Source: Gautieria morchelliformis
Lineage: Eukaryota; Basidiomycota; Agaricomycetes; Gomphales; Gomphaceae
Length of the DNA stretch: 64,000 bases
Direction of reading: 5' to 3'
Assembly: GCA_015179125.1 (NCBI GenBank)
Contig: WHVA01000047.1
Location: forward strand, 248,001 to 312,000
Shown piece after piece: positions 54,700 through 64,000 of the stretch. The notes under the pieces were generated by a model. That model was not told the DNA's origin. It did not search any database and saw only the letters and a program-made list of their open reading frames with translations. The position numbers and the translations under genes are program-made. Within the stretch, counting starts at the first letter, position 1; each line of letters starts with the position of its first letter.

Positions 54700-56440
54700 A
54701 TTACAGCCAGTTTCAAATCAAGCCAAAAAAAATTTTTTTATCAAGGATACTCACATTTTCACAATGACTGTAGCTCACAACCAACAATAGGAGATACCAG
54801 GGATGCGGTCGATGTCCACCTAAACCGTCTAAATCACCAAACCAATCCCAGTTCACAGACCACACTGGCTAACAGAGTTGTAACTCTGGCCAGACTCAAA
54901 CTGCAATGCAAGCCCCCAGTGCACAATCCAACCAACTGACCACCCAACCTAACAAATCCACCACAGATACCAGCAAGGTGGTCAATGTCCACCTAAACCC
55001 CCTAAATCCAATATGCACCACCAAACCAATCCAGTTCACAGACCACACTGGAGTTGTAATTCTTGCCAGAACCAAACTGCAATGCAAGCTTCCAGTGCAC
55101 AATCCAACCAACCAACCACCTCAATCACTATAGGCCAGAGAGATTAGCACCGCACAGAGCCTAGCAAAAACCAAGAAGGGAAACTAATGGCCAAGTCAAC
55201 ATTAGCTTGAAAATCCAAAATACAGATGGCAAAACCTTACTGGATAGCTGGGACTGAAAGAAATAGCAAACTGATCAGTTATGGACAAACCCAAAATTGG
55301 TGCCAAAAAGGAAAATTGCTATGAGAATAGGAAGATACCTAAGGAGTGACAGCCTGGAGAACAGATCTGGAATGAAGAGGTTAAATCAAGCCTGAAAAAG
55401 TTATATAAAACAACCAAATATACCAGAGGGACTTAGATATATCTAATAAGCATCCAAGAAAAGTAAAAGTGACCGCCAAACTCACCAATGACAGGAAGGC
55501 CTGTTGGAGGACCTGATAACAAAGTCTAAATTAATTTCAAAAAAGCAACAATGTGATGAGAACGAAAACCTACCAAAGGAATAGGAGGCTTGGAAGTATA
55601 TCTGGGATGAAAAAGGCCTAAGTAAGCTTGAAAAACAGCCAAAATAAACTTTAAAAAGCAAAATCAAAAGAGAAAAACATACCCAAGGCACTGCAGAGCT
55701 TCTAGCATGAGCAAACCATGCAAAAAAGCAAAAATGAGGGCAGGATGCTCACCAGAATGCAGGCAGACACCCACAGGTAGAGTGAAGAGGAGCTGAGAGG
55801 TGTAATCTGGCCTGAAAAGGGGAACAAATGGGGCAAAAAAGCGAAAATTAACACAGAAAAGGGGAATTGCTCAGAGGATGAAACCATACCTAAGAGATAT
55901 GAGGCTGGGAGGATAGATCTGGCATGAGAAAGGCAAAAATAAGCCTAAAAAAGCGAAAATAAAAGAGAAAAACATACCCAAGGCACTGCAGAGCTGCTTG
56001 CATGAGCAAACCATGCAAAAAAAGAGAAAATGGGGCCAGGATGCTCACCAGGATGCTGGCAGACACCCACAGGCAGAGTGAAGAGGAGCTGAGAGGTGTA
56101 ATCTGGCCTGAAAAGGGGCCAAAAATGAGTTAAAAAAGCGAAAATTAAATGAGAGACACACCAGTGAATGAAAAGCTTCTGCATGCCCCATCAGGGTCAG
56201 TCAATTGATCCAGGAGGTGAGAACATACCTGAGACAGAAATAGATATGAAAGAAGCACGCTGGGAGGACGGTGGGAGAGCGTGATGGCAGGGGATAGAGA
56301 ATGCGCGTCGTGCGCAGCGTCTTAGTCAGGATTAGATGCTGCTCGCGGCTGTGCCGCTCGCATTCAAGCCCCGCCATAGTGCATGGTTTGTTTGCATCTT
56401 AGTCAGGATTATGTCAGCAGAGCGTGCTGTTTTCATATAG
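54700..56440 (-). repeat. Helitron leader with direct repeats and mini-exon-like cassettes
   Basis: A 173-bp direct duplication occupies about 54,785-55,125 (ATGTCCACCTAAACC at 54,812 and 54,985; both copies share CAGTTCACAGACCACACTGG). A 295-bp duplication occupies about 55,640-56,150 (AGGCACTGCAGAGCT at 55,686 and 55,981). On the minus strand these contain short segments bounded by AG and GT: ATTACACCTCTCAGC...ATCCTG (54 nt), CAGCTCTGCAGTGCCTTGG (19 nt) and ATCTATCCTCCC...CTTAG (29 nt). Older, diverged versions appear toward 55,340 and 55,570. Probably the 5' untranslated or mini-exon region of the helicase gene. Confidence 0.6.
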
Positions 56441-56521
56441 GGAGGGCCACAACCGCCCCCCCTAGAACTTTATACTATAGATTTACACCCTCCCCCTCTA
56501 TAGACAACTATAGGGGACCAA

Positions 56522-58142
56522 CTATGTCTCATAAAGGTCATCCATGATGGCATCCTCCAGAGTTGCCAATATGATGATGTCGTTGTCGTATGGGGCCGGT
56601 GGAGCACGTGACTCCTCCGGGGGCACCTCCGTGTCAACGGTGGTGATTGGGTGAGGCTGTTCGGCCTCACCACTAGCGGTGGTTTCTGCTTGGGTGATGA
56701 GGCCAGCATCCTCGTGGAGCATGGCCTCAACGGCCGGGTCCTCAGTCTGAGGCGGGGGCCAGAAGCATGCCAGCTCCTGGTCAAGCTGAGCGTGAGTGAG
56801 GGGTCACAGCACCACGGCCCTCACGTGGCTGGTCTCGAGGACCTTTTGTTCCTAGGTTGAAGGTGCCATCCGCGTTGTCACGGATGGCTGACGGGATTCC
56901 TTCAGGGTTGTGTATCCAACCCTTTAGGATGGCCGCGATATCGTGCGGGGTACTGCCCGCTATCACAAGACAATCCCTTGTGGGATTGCGAGCGCGTTGT
57001 TCGCGCTCGATGCATTTGAATACGCCGATCATCTCGCGCGTACGCACGAGTTGTGGTGTTTCTTTTGCCCACGCTAGGAGTTCGACGAAGCGTGGGTCGT
57101 TGAGCGGGCAGACGTCCTACCATTGAGTACAACACTGTTGGGCCTTCCCTACTGGTCATGGTAGGAGGCCCATCTCAGATATCGGTGGATCTCCGAGTGG
57201 GATGATCATCCCCTCCCCCGGGTAGGGAGGGTGAACTGTCCCCGCCGGTGGAGGCAGGGCCACGCCAGGCCCGATGTACTGGGCCTCGACCTGTGTGATC
57301 CGCCGTTGAAGGGCGGGGTCGTTGATTGTGTGCGACGGTGACACCACCAGGTATGCACTGATCGCGCTCTCCTTCGCAATGGCTAGCCCATTCAGGGTGT
57401 TGGGGGTGCCGCGCAATTTCTTGCGCTTTTTCTTCAGCTGCTCTTCCAGCCGCTGTGCCCTCCTCGGGTCATACATCTTCCAGACGGATGAGTCGGATTC
57501 CCATCTGTCCAAGACGCCGTACGCGGCGTCGGAAGGCGTGCTCTGCCCTTCCATTGTTGTCGGGGTCGGGGTCAGCGCCGACAATCGGGACACTAGCCCT
57601 GATGTTGCACGCGCCGGCAAGGGCGCCATCGTGTGAGGTGATGATGGCCCGGGCACTGGGTCCGTGGCCGGGTCATGTCGTGGCCTTTTTGAGGCAGCGT
57701 GGACTAGGGTAACCTGGAGCTAGGCTGCGCTCAGCTGCTGCTCCAGTTCCTTGATTTTGGCGTGCTCGGCTTTGAGCGCGTTGTCGCGGTCTTCGACCGC
57801 GCGTTCCAACTCCTTGACCTCTTTTTTGAGGTCATGGATGTCCCGGAAGAGCTCCTCTCACGCGTCATGCGCGATGCCTCTCGGGAGCCATCCCCAGGCC
57901 GCATTGACGGCGTCGCCGATGTCTTCATCCTGCAGTTTGACCTTGCGGGTGCCTGTCGCGGCCCTTAGGTGCGCGGCGTAGTCCACGCACATTGTGCAAT
58001 CGTCCAGGTGGACGATTGCGAGGGCATCCTCCCATCCCACGATCATCCAGTGCTCCTGGTCGACTGGAGCATGTAGGATATCTGCGGCCCCCTGTCTTGG
58101 GGCTGTTGTTCGTGTTGTGGAGGTTGACGGATCAACGTCCAT
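56522..58142 (-). pseudogene. gag-like ORF region downstream of a Ty3/gypsy pol
   Basis: Minus-strand frames carry MDVDPSTSTTRTTAPRQGA and DDCTMCVDYAAHLRAATG (57,858-58,142), a coiled coil (about 57,730-57,860), then RGTPNTLNGLAIAKESAISA, NDPALQRRITQVEAQYIGPG and PLGDPPISEMGLLP (57,156-57,656), and RNPTRDCLVIAGSTPHDI (about 56,930-56,990). These blocks resemble a gag-like protein of Agaricomycete gypsy elements. The region follows the chromodomain end of the pol remnant on the same strand with no LTR between. It is broken, with several breaks. Whether it is an accessory gene of the same element or the start of a neighbouring one is open. Confidence 0.55.
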
Positions 58143-58312
58143 CCCATCTTTGGGGGCATCATCTTCGTGGCGATGATGGTGGTAGCTTCCAAGAAGCGAT
58201 GCGCCCTTGGAAAGATCCGAGGTGAAAATTTAACCGCACCGTGGCCGGTGCATCACGTGGTCTGCACGTGACAGACGCATCTAGCGGCGTCTGGGGAGGT
58301 CGCATGGCTTGT

Positions 58313-60960
58313 TCACCCCCGAAGCTCTAGATAGTTATCTAGGGCTTCAAGGTCCTTGCAGGATGACATGGGTTCCCATGTCACGTCACCTAGTGTCCAG
58401 CGGACCTGGAACTCCAGGTCCATCGAGTTTATCCATCGATGTGCGATAATCTCGTCGACGAGCCACTCCTCGTCGTCATTCGCTCCAAAGTCATAAAATG
58501 ACTTTGCCTCATGACGAGGGAATAATTCGTCGTTGTTACCCTTGAATCGTCGTACGAGGCTCAAATGGAAGACCGGTGAAATACGACGGCTTTTCAGCTC
58601 GTCGGGAAGATCAAGGGTCACCATCTAGGCATCATTGTGGGCCTTGACGATGCCGTACGGTCCGATGTACCGTAGGACTAGTTTTCTGGCTCTTCCTTTC
58701 GGGAGAGTTAGGTTCTGTGTCGAGAGGTAGACACGGTCATTGGCCGCGTACTCCTCACTCACCATACGTTTCTTGTTTGCATGAAACGTTTGCGTCACTC
58801 GATGCTCTATGATTGCATCGTGTGCTGCCATCAGGTTCCATTTTGCCTGATGTGCGAACCGGGCTACTGTCAGGGGACACCCTGTTTTCCATTTCCAGTT
58901 CCGACACCACACCCAGTTCCGACTCCATTTCTGACTCCGCTTCCAGTTCCGATTCCATCTCCGCCTCCACTTTCGGAAATGATTCCGCTCCTGGGAGAAC
59001 TTCCACCAGTTCTGTTTGCCTTGCCAGTTCCACTCCAATTTCTGACTTCCACTCTTGGAACAGTGTCGGAAATCAAGCAACTCGCGTAATGGGTGGCATC
59101 AAGGGTTGATCAAGGGTCAGGGAGGTCAGGGGGATGCAGGGTTGATGGTGGGTGCCAAGTGTTGTCCCTTGCTGCGCAGCGTAGTATAATACGGGCTCGC
59201 TGACATTGGGGGTCCTTAGACTTTTCTCTTTGGATTTCCCCTTGTCAGGTGAGAATCCCCTCTCTTGTATACTCTGTTCATTTATACATACTTTGGATTT
59301 CCCCTTGTCAGTTGTGTGGTAGTGCGATCTCCACAACTAACCAGGGTTGCCCTTACAGCTACCCCCTTGAACGGGGTATCCTCGGCTATGGGGAGGTCTA
59401 TCTGCGGCATATAGTCGTGGTTCAGCTCAAAGGGCATGAACCCTGTGGTCGCGCTGACGTTGCTGTTGAGGGCGACCTCAACCATTGGGCATTTCAATGC
59501 CCAATCCTTCTGGCCGTATCTGACGACCGCGTGCAATATCTGACCGATCGAGCGGTTTGCCTGCTCGGTGGCTCCATCCGTTTGGGGATGGAAGGCAGTT
59601 GACATGAGGAGCTTAGTCCCCATGAGTCGCTGTAGTTCACGCCAGAAGATCGACGTGAACTTCGAGTCTCTATCCAAGACAATGGAGTCGAACGATCTCC
59701 TTCAGAAACAGCCAGGCTACTCCCTTGGCTGACACGCTCGTCGTTGTTGGTACGAGGTGTACGAGTGACGTTAGTTGGTTGATGACTACCATCAGGTAGT
59801 CACAGTCATTGGATTTGGGCAGAGGCCCCATGAAGTCGATGCCAATCAACTGCCATGGCCTATCCGGAATGGGTAGGCTGTGTAGTAGGCCTTTGGGCCG
59901 TTGTGGCCCGGTCTTCGTCATCTGGCACTTTGCGCACACCCTGACGCACACCCGAGATTCGGGATCCGGGACGGGCTGATATGGACAAAAAACCAGCTCA
60001 AAAGAGACGTCATTGCCGCCCCCCGCTCTGTTCTTCAGGGGGGAAGGAGGCTGATCGAAATCATCATCGATCGGGCACATCAGATAGTCGGTCACTACGG
60101 CCATCTGAAGACTTCGAACTATGTTCGAAGATCATATTGGTGGCCGGGCATGAGCCCAGACATAGAGTTGTTCTGCACATAGGGTGCGCCATGATCTTTG
60201 AGAACATGGCGTCCCTATGGTACGCGTCTCGTAAGACCTTAGACAGGTCTACACCTTGCTCGATGATCCGGCGCAGGGGCGCGCCGTCATTTCCTGCGGC
60301 GATGACTTTCACATCATCGTCATCGTCGTCGCGTGCTGCGGCGACGCTCGCGGGCTTTTGTGAGCCCTCATTTAATGCGGCGGATTCCATTATTCCCGCC
60401 TCTGTCTTCTCAGCGAGGCGTTTAGACCGTCTCGTCGCCGCTGTTCACAGTTAGATATACCGGTCGGTGGGCAATAACTCCCTGTCCGGGTCTAAACACG
60501 CATCTGCGTTTACGAAGATGTGGTCCGGGTGATTGTCATCACTCGTGTCGTTCTCGTAGTAGCGCGACAGGCAGTCTGCTACCTTGTTCTCTACACCGTC
60601 AACATGTACGGTGTTGAAGTTGAACCGGGAGAGAAACTCCCACCATCTGACCTGGCGGTCAGACAGGCTCTTCTGGGTCTCAAAGTACTCAAGCCCTTTG
60701 TGGTCTGTGACGAGGGTGAACCTTTGCCCCAGCAGTTTGTCCTCCCATTTTCATGAGAGCCTCGAGCACCGCAATCGTCTCGTGCTCATGAGTCCGGTAG
60801 TGTGTGGCATTGTGTGTGTAGAGATCCAGTGCACCCTGAAACACGCTCTGCCGTGGCCCATGCGGCCGCCCTCTACGCTGTCCAAACTGTCCTCGACGAC
60901 AACGGTGACCGCGATGAGGGCTACGGCCATGATTCTCAGCAATGGTAACTTCTGCGCACA
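58313..60960 (-). mobile_element. Ty3/gypsy pol remnant: RNase H, integrase, chromodomain
   Basis: Minus strand: RNase H end THNATHYRTHEHETIAVLEA (about 60,765-60,830), with the downstream region to about 60,480; zinc-binding part and integrase core IGIDFMGPLPKSNDCDYLMV (about 59,800-59,870), MDRDSKFTSIFWRE (about 59,640-59,677), HPQTDGATEQANRSIGQ (about 59,540-59,600); then AANDRVYLSTQNLTLPKGRA and a chromodomain EWLVDEIIAHRWINSMDLEF...VTWEPMSSC (58,340-58,490). The 5' part (gag, protease, reverse transcriptase) and LTRs are missing. A solo LTR of another family sits within it (58,868-59,357). It is broken, with several breaks. Confidence 0.85.
58868..59357 (+). repeat. solo LTR, 490 bp, TSD GCTAC
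   Basis: TGTCAGGGGACACC...GGTTGCCCTTACA flanked by GCTAC (58,863-58,867 and 59,358-59,362). Nearly the same sequence as 38,054-38,531, 12 bp longer in the TTCC-rich hexamer section. It is plus-oriented, inside the integrase part of a minus-strand Ty3/gypsy remnant. Confidence 0.95.
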
Positions 60961-61339
60961 TTATAGCCTTACTTTTTGCGCTTGCATACGCCCCCCACCC
61001 CCCCTCCTTTCACTCGCATCATGCACGAATGCTTTTTCCCTACGGGGTTTTTAAACACCTTGCATCGTCAACAGGTTTTCTAGCCATGTTTTCTTTTCTA
61101 TTTACATGTACTTACTGCCCCTGTAATACGGCCCTCGAAAAAAGAAATCCCCTTTATTTTCTGCTCTAGGCCATTCCTCCCACGTGAGAAATTTGATATG
61201 TGCAGTCTGCCATACTGGCCCAGGTAGGCCCTACTCTAAAATAATACAAACTGATCTTGGACCAGTCTAAGACATGTTACATAATTGCTGTGTTGAAGTT
61301 AGGCATATGCTGAAACAAGTGTTTGCTTTGTCCCTATCA
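60961..61339. other. gene-poor gap
   Basis: AT- and C-rich stretch between the Ty3/gypsy remnant and the plus-strand gene that follows; short C runs near 60,990-61,010. It may hold the promoter and first exon of the downstream gene, but I could not define them. Confidence 0.35.
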
Positions 61340-63008
61340 GCTTATGGCAAAAGCTGAAAGGAAACATGCCATATTCCCTATAACCTTTAATCGTGAAGAT
61401 TTTACTGATGATCTAGGAGCAGTATCCACCAGCAGCTCAGAGGATGTTGGTGATGAGGCATTCACCAAGTTGGGCGATAACGACAGTAGCTCTGGACTGG
61501 TGCCAGAAGGTAACAGACCCAAATTTCCCTCTAAAGTGAGTGCAAAAATTATATCTATGCCATACCTGACTGATTCAAGCATTGTCACTTAGCGCTCCCG
61601 TTTAGAACAGGCTCGAGTGAATGATATTGAAGTTGACATCGCTAACCTTGGACGTGAGCTTGCGGCACTCAAAAATGCCGATTCCCAAGGCTCCAGCTCT
61701 TCAGGTTTCCAAATTCTCATAAGGTGACCCTAGAAGATACTGGTTCCAAGCTCAATGGAAAGGATATCGAACGTATTCGCCAGCTCGGTGGAAAATTTGC
61801 AATTATGCACATGCTGTGGATCAGCAATGCACAGGCTGCATTTCGTACACCGCTGAATGGGGATTACATGTTACAACCGTTCATTTCCGACTTCCGACCC
61901 TCAGTTCCGCCACACCTTCCACCCCTCCGATATTTCCGCAACACATTCCGCCCCTCCGATATTTCCGACATTCCGCCCATTGTTCTATTCCCTTGTTCTT
62001 TCGACTCTATTACTCAGACCCACCGGACCCGTTTCATCATTCATCAAAACCACATATCCGGTCACCCTTGTAATTCGTTGTCAGATATGTTTTCCCAACC
62101 CCTTGTTCTTTGCCATTGTTCTACCTTACCCTGAACCCCCCTTGTAGTCCCATTGTTCCCAATAGTTAGTTCCCACGCATTGTCTACTCGACTTCCGTTT
62201 CCCCCGGAATTTGCTTAGTACTATGTCATTACCTGTTGTCTCAGCTCTTTGTATAAAAGCCTGTCATGTATGTCTCTTATTCTGCAATCAGATAATCGCC
62301 TTCGATACTTGATTTCCTTCGCTCCATCTCCTGTTCTTAGCACAGCGAGTCTAGCAAGATCTCAGTCTCTCCGCCTTCCGCCTTCCGCCTCAGTTCTGAC
62401 CCAAGTTCCGACCAAACCTTTGGTTCAGTACTTTCCGACTTCGGACTCAGTTCCAAAATACTTAGGACGATAGTTCATCGGGGGCGCAACCTATAAGTTG
62501 AAGCCGCTGTCCTTTCCAGTTCCGACTTAGTGGAAATCTCGATACGTAACATTACACTCCAATGGACCATTTCAAGCCAGGCATTTCTCCAGCTGTAAGT
62601 TATTACTTAGTCCATTTCACTGTGCTGATATATTTGTAGTTCACTTATGGTATGAGCAATGAACACTCGAATAGCTCATCCAGAATCAGAAAACATCTTG
62701 GATCCAGAATCTTTGGATTCCCACCCGATCTCTTTGTCAAAGCTGACTGGTGACTTGCAAGCTGTCGTGTATTGGCTGGGTGGATGGAAAATTCTGACGG
62801 TACCTCGTTCTATACGCTGTTCGCCCCTATTCTTTATCAGGATGGCCAACATGATGTAAACCATGTTTTCCTCAATAAGGCGCTATTTGATGTATGTCTC
62901 TATTACATATTCTATAATTGGGGTTTTCTTATATATTTACACACAGGTTTTCAATGTTATAATTCGTGGTCCAAGTGCCCTTGACCATGAGCCTGGTGTT
63001 AGGAGTGT
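61340..63008 (+). pseudogene. multi-copy basidiomycete protein of unknown function, interrupted by an LTR
   Basis: Plus-strand exons: YQLMAKAERKHAIFPITFNR with an acidic segment (61,340-61,509); an intron (61,510-61,592); SRLEQARVNDIEVDIANLGR and ELAALKNADSQGSSSS (coiled coil, 61,593-61,705); VTLEDTGSKLNGKDIERIRQ, LGGKFAIMHMLWI and PLNGDYTPMDHFKPG, the last split by the solo LTR 61,869-62,551 with frame kept across the TTACA duplication; FTYGMSNEHSNSSSRIRKHL, APILYQDGQHDVNHVFLNKA; an intron (about 62,891-62,946); and VFNVIIRGPSALDHEPG. Similar proteins are multi-copy in Agaricomycetes and have no known role. A frame change near 61,720 and a TGA near 62,749 indicate decay. The 3' end is cut by the LTR starting at 63,009. 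Confidence 0.6.
61869..62551 (+). repeat. solo LTR, 683 bp, TSD TTACA
   Basis: TGTTACAACCGTTC...TACGTAACA flanked by TTACA (61,864-61,868 and 62,552-62,556). It has a TATA box GTATAAAAGCC near 62,250 and GGGCGCAACCTATAAGTTGA near 62,485, shared with the LTR at 34,237, which gives plus orientation. Rich in TTCCGAC-type repeats. Confidence 0.92.
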
Positions 63009-63669
63009 GTTACATATCGAGATTTCCGCTAAGTTGGAACTGGAAAGGACAGTGGCTTCAACTTGTAGGTTGCGCCCCCAATGAACTATCGTCCTAAGTA
63101 TTTCGGAACTGAGTCGGAAGTCGGAAAGTACTGAACCAAAGATTGGTCGGAACTTGAGTCGGAACGGAGGTGGAAGGCGGAAGACGGAAGGCGGAGAGAA
63201 ACTGAGATCTTGCTAGACTCGCTGTGCTAAGAACAGGAGATGGAGTGAAGGAAATCAAGTATCGAAGGCAATTATCTGATTGCAGAATAAGAGACATACA
63301 TGACAGGCTTTTATACAAAGAGCTGAGGCAACAGGTAATGATATGGTACTAAGCAAATTCCGGGGGAAGCGGAAGTCGAGTAAACAATGCGTGGGAACTA
63401 ACTATTGGGAACAATGGGACTACAAGGGGGGTTCAGGGTAAGGTAGAACAATGGCAAAGAACAAGGGGTCGGGAAAACATATCTGACAACGAAACACAAG
63501 GAGGACCGGACGTATGATCTTGATGAACAGTGAGGTGGGTCCGGTGGGTCCGAGTAATAGGGTCGAAAGAACAAGGGAAATATACAAGGGGCGGAATGTC
63601 AGAAATATTGGAGGGGCGGAAGGTGTTGTGGAACTGATGGTCGGAAGTCGGGAATGAACGGTCGTAACA
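63009..63669 (-). repeat. 3' LTR of a minus-strand Ty3/gypsy element
   Basis: 661 bp, an inverted relative of 61,869-62,551. Read on the minus strand it starts TGTTACGACC and ends TATGTAACA. The purine tract AGAAGGGAGA lies immediately upstream on that strand (63,670-63,685), marking it as the 3' LTR of an element that extends past the end of the window. No matching TSD is expected within the window. Confidence 0.85.
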
Positions 63670-63791
63670 GTATCTCCCTTCTAAGGTCGAGCCCCGCGAG
63701 ACCACAAGTCGGAATCACGTGACTTGTGAACAAATGCGTCGGAGTTCGAAAGATAGGCGGGAAACAAGACGTGTCTTCGTTTTGATCCATC

Positions 63792-64000
63792 ATGAGCACT
63801 CCAGTCGACTTCTCCAAAATGTCCAGTGCTGAGATGAAGCAGCACTTTGCTGACATGCTTGCACAGAAGGAACTGGCCGAAAAGCGCGAGGCCGAGGAAG
63901 CCGCGCGGAAAGAGAGGGAGCGTCTGGAGGAGGAGCGCCAGGAGAAAGAGCACAAGGAACAGGAGCGTCGGGAGCAGGAGTGGAAAGAGAAGGAGGAGCG
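63792..64000 (+). CDS. antisense ORF beside the 3' LTR, runs off the window
   Basis: Open from ATG 63,792 to the window end: MSTPVDFSKMSSAEMKQHFA then a long charged coiled coil (EKREAEEAARKERERLEEER and onward). It is on the opposite strand to the Ty3/gypsy element whose 3' LTR is at 63,009, as judged by LTR orientation and polypurine tract. It could be an accessory antisense gene of that element. If my orientation is wrong it would instead be the start of gag. Confidence 0.5.
   Translation, partial: MSTPVDFSKMSSAEMKQHFADMLAQKELAEKREAEEAARKERERLEEERQEKEHKEQERREQEWKEKEE

Larger units (their letters stand above)
49519..56481 (-). mobile_element. Helitron, near complete (6,963 bp)
   Basis: On the minus strand the element begins TCTATAGTATAAAG (plus-strand end 56,481) after an A. 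It ends with a hairpin (ACCCGGTGC-GAA-GCACGGGT), seven bases and CTAG (plus 49,519-49,522) before a T. TC start, sub-terminal hairpin, CTRR end and insertion between A and T are the Helitron hallmarks. It carries a Rep/helicase gene (49,647 to about 54,490) and a 1.7-kb repeat-rich leader. A 585-bp sister fragment is at 33,652-34,236. Confidence 0.92.

Noticed and set aside
1-64000. tRNA, rRNA and other structural RNA genes
   Set aside because: I saw no box A/box B pair with a cloverleaf and no rRNA-like stretch, though by eye a tRNA could be missed.

Overview
The window looks like a transposon-dense stretch of a basidiomycete (Agaricomycetes) genome. Short GT-AG introns of about 45 to 65 nt, Plavaka-type transposases, DUF6532 and DUF6589-like proteins, chromodomain Ty3/gypsy elements and a Rep/helicase Helitron all fit that group. 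I cannot name the species. I saw no rRNA, tRNA or CRISPR. Nearly everything is mobile or dead mobile DNA; only one locus looks like a real host gene.

Layout. 1-14,650: a 112-bp tandem repeat, then a decayed Plavaka transposon (minus strand, about 700-11,493) cut in two by a whole-looking Ty3/gypsy chromovirus (2,049-8,540, TSD GGATG). After it come an LTR fragment, gene-poor DNA and a transposon-protein fragment. 15,064-20,099 (minus): a many-exon gene joining a Tle1-like (DUF2235) alpha/beta hydrolase to a long array of ARM/HEAT-type repeats. The array consists of about seven tandem copies of a two-exon, 336-bp unit. 20,996-24,919 (plus) and 25,362-28,417 (minus): two more Plavaka transposase genes, both decayed. 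28,643-32,220 (plus): a DUF6532 gene divergent from the third Plavaka gene and split by a 1,544-bp terminal-inverted-repeat element (30,514-32,057, 9-bp TSD ATGAATGGA). That element carries a DUF6589-like N-terminal region.

33,652-56,481: a nest. It starts with a 585-bp Helitron end, followed by an old Ty3/gypsy element (34,237 to about 40,969) that holds a solo LTR. Next is a Ty1/copia element (40,970-49,312, TSD GTAAA) that itself holds two solo LTRs and a TA-flanked TIR transposon. It ends with a near-complete 6,963-bp Helitron (49,519-56,481, minus). 56,490-60,960 (minus): a Ty3/gypsy remnant with a gag-like ORF region downstream of its integrase/chromodomain part, and a solo LTR of the same family as the one at 38,054. 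61,340-63,008 (plus): a decaying multi-copy basidiomycete gene holding a solo LTR (61,869-62,551). 63,009-64,000: the 3' end of a further Ty3/gypsy element that leaves the window.

Insertion order can be read from the target-site duplications: 5 bp for the LTR elements, TA for the TIR element inside copia, 9 bp for the DUF6589-like element, and A/T flanks for the Helitron. The observations most worth following are the hydrolase plus ARM-exon-array gene, the link between a DUF6589-like protein and a defined TIR element with 9-bp TSD, antisense ORFs next to the 3' ends of two Ty3/gypsy elements, and repeated mini-exon cassettes in the Helitron leader.
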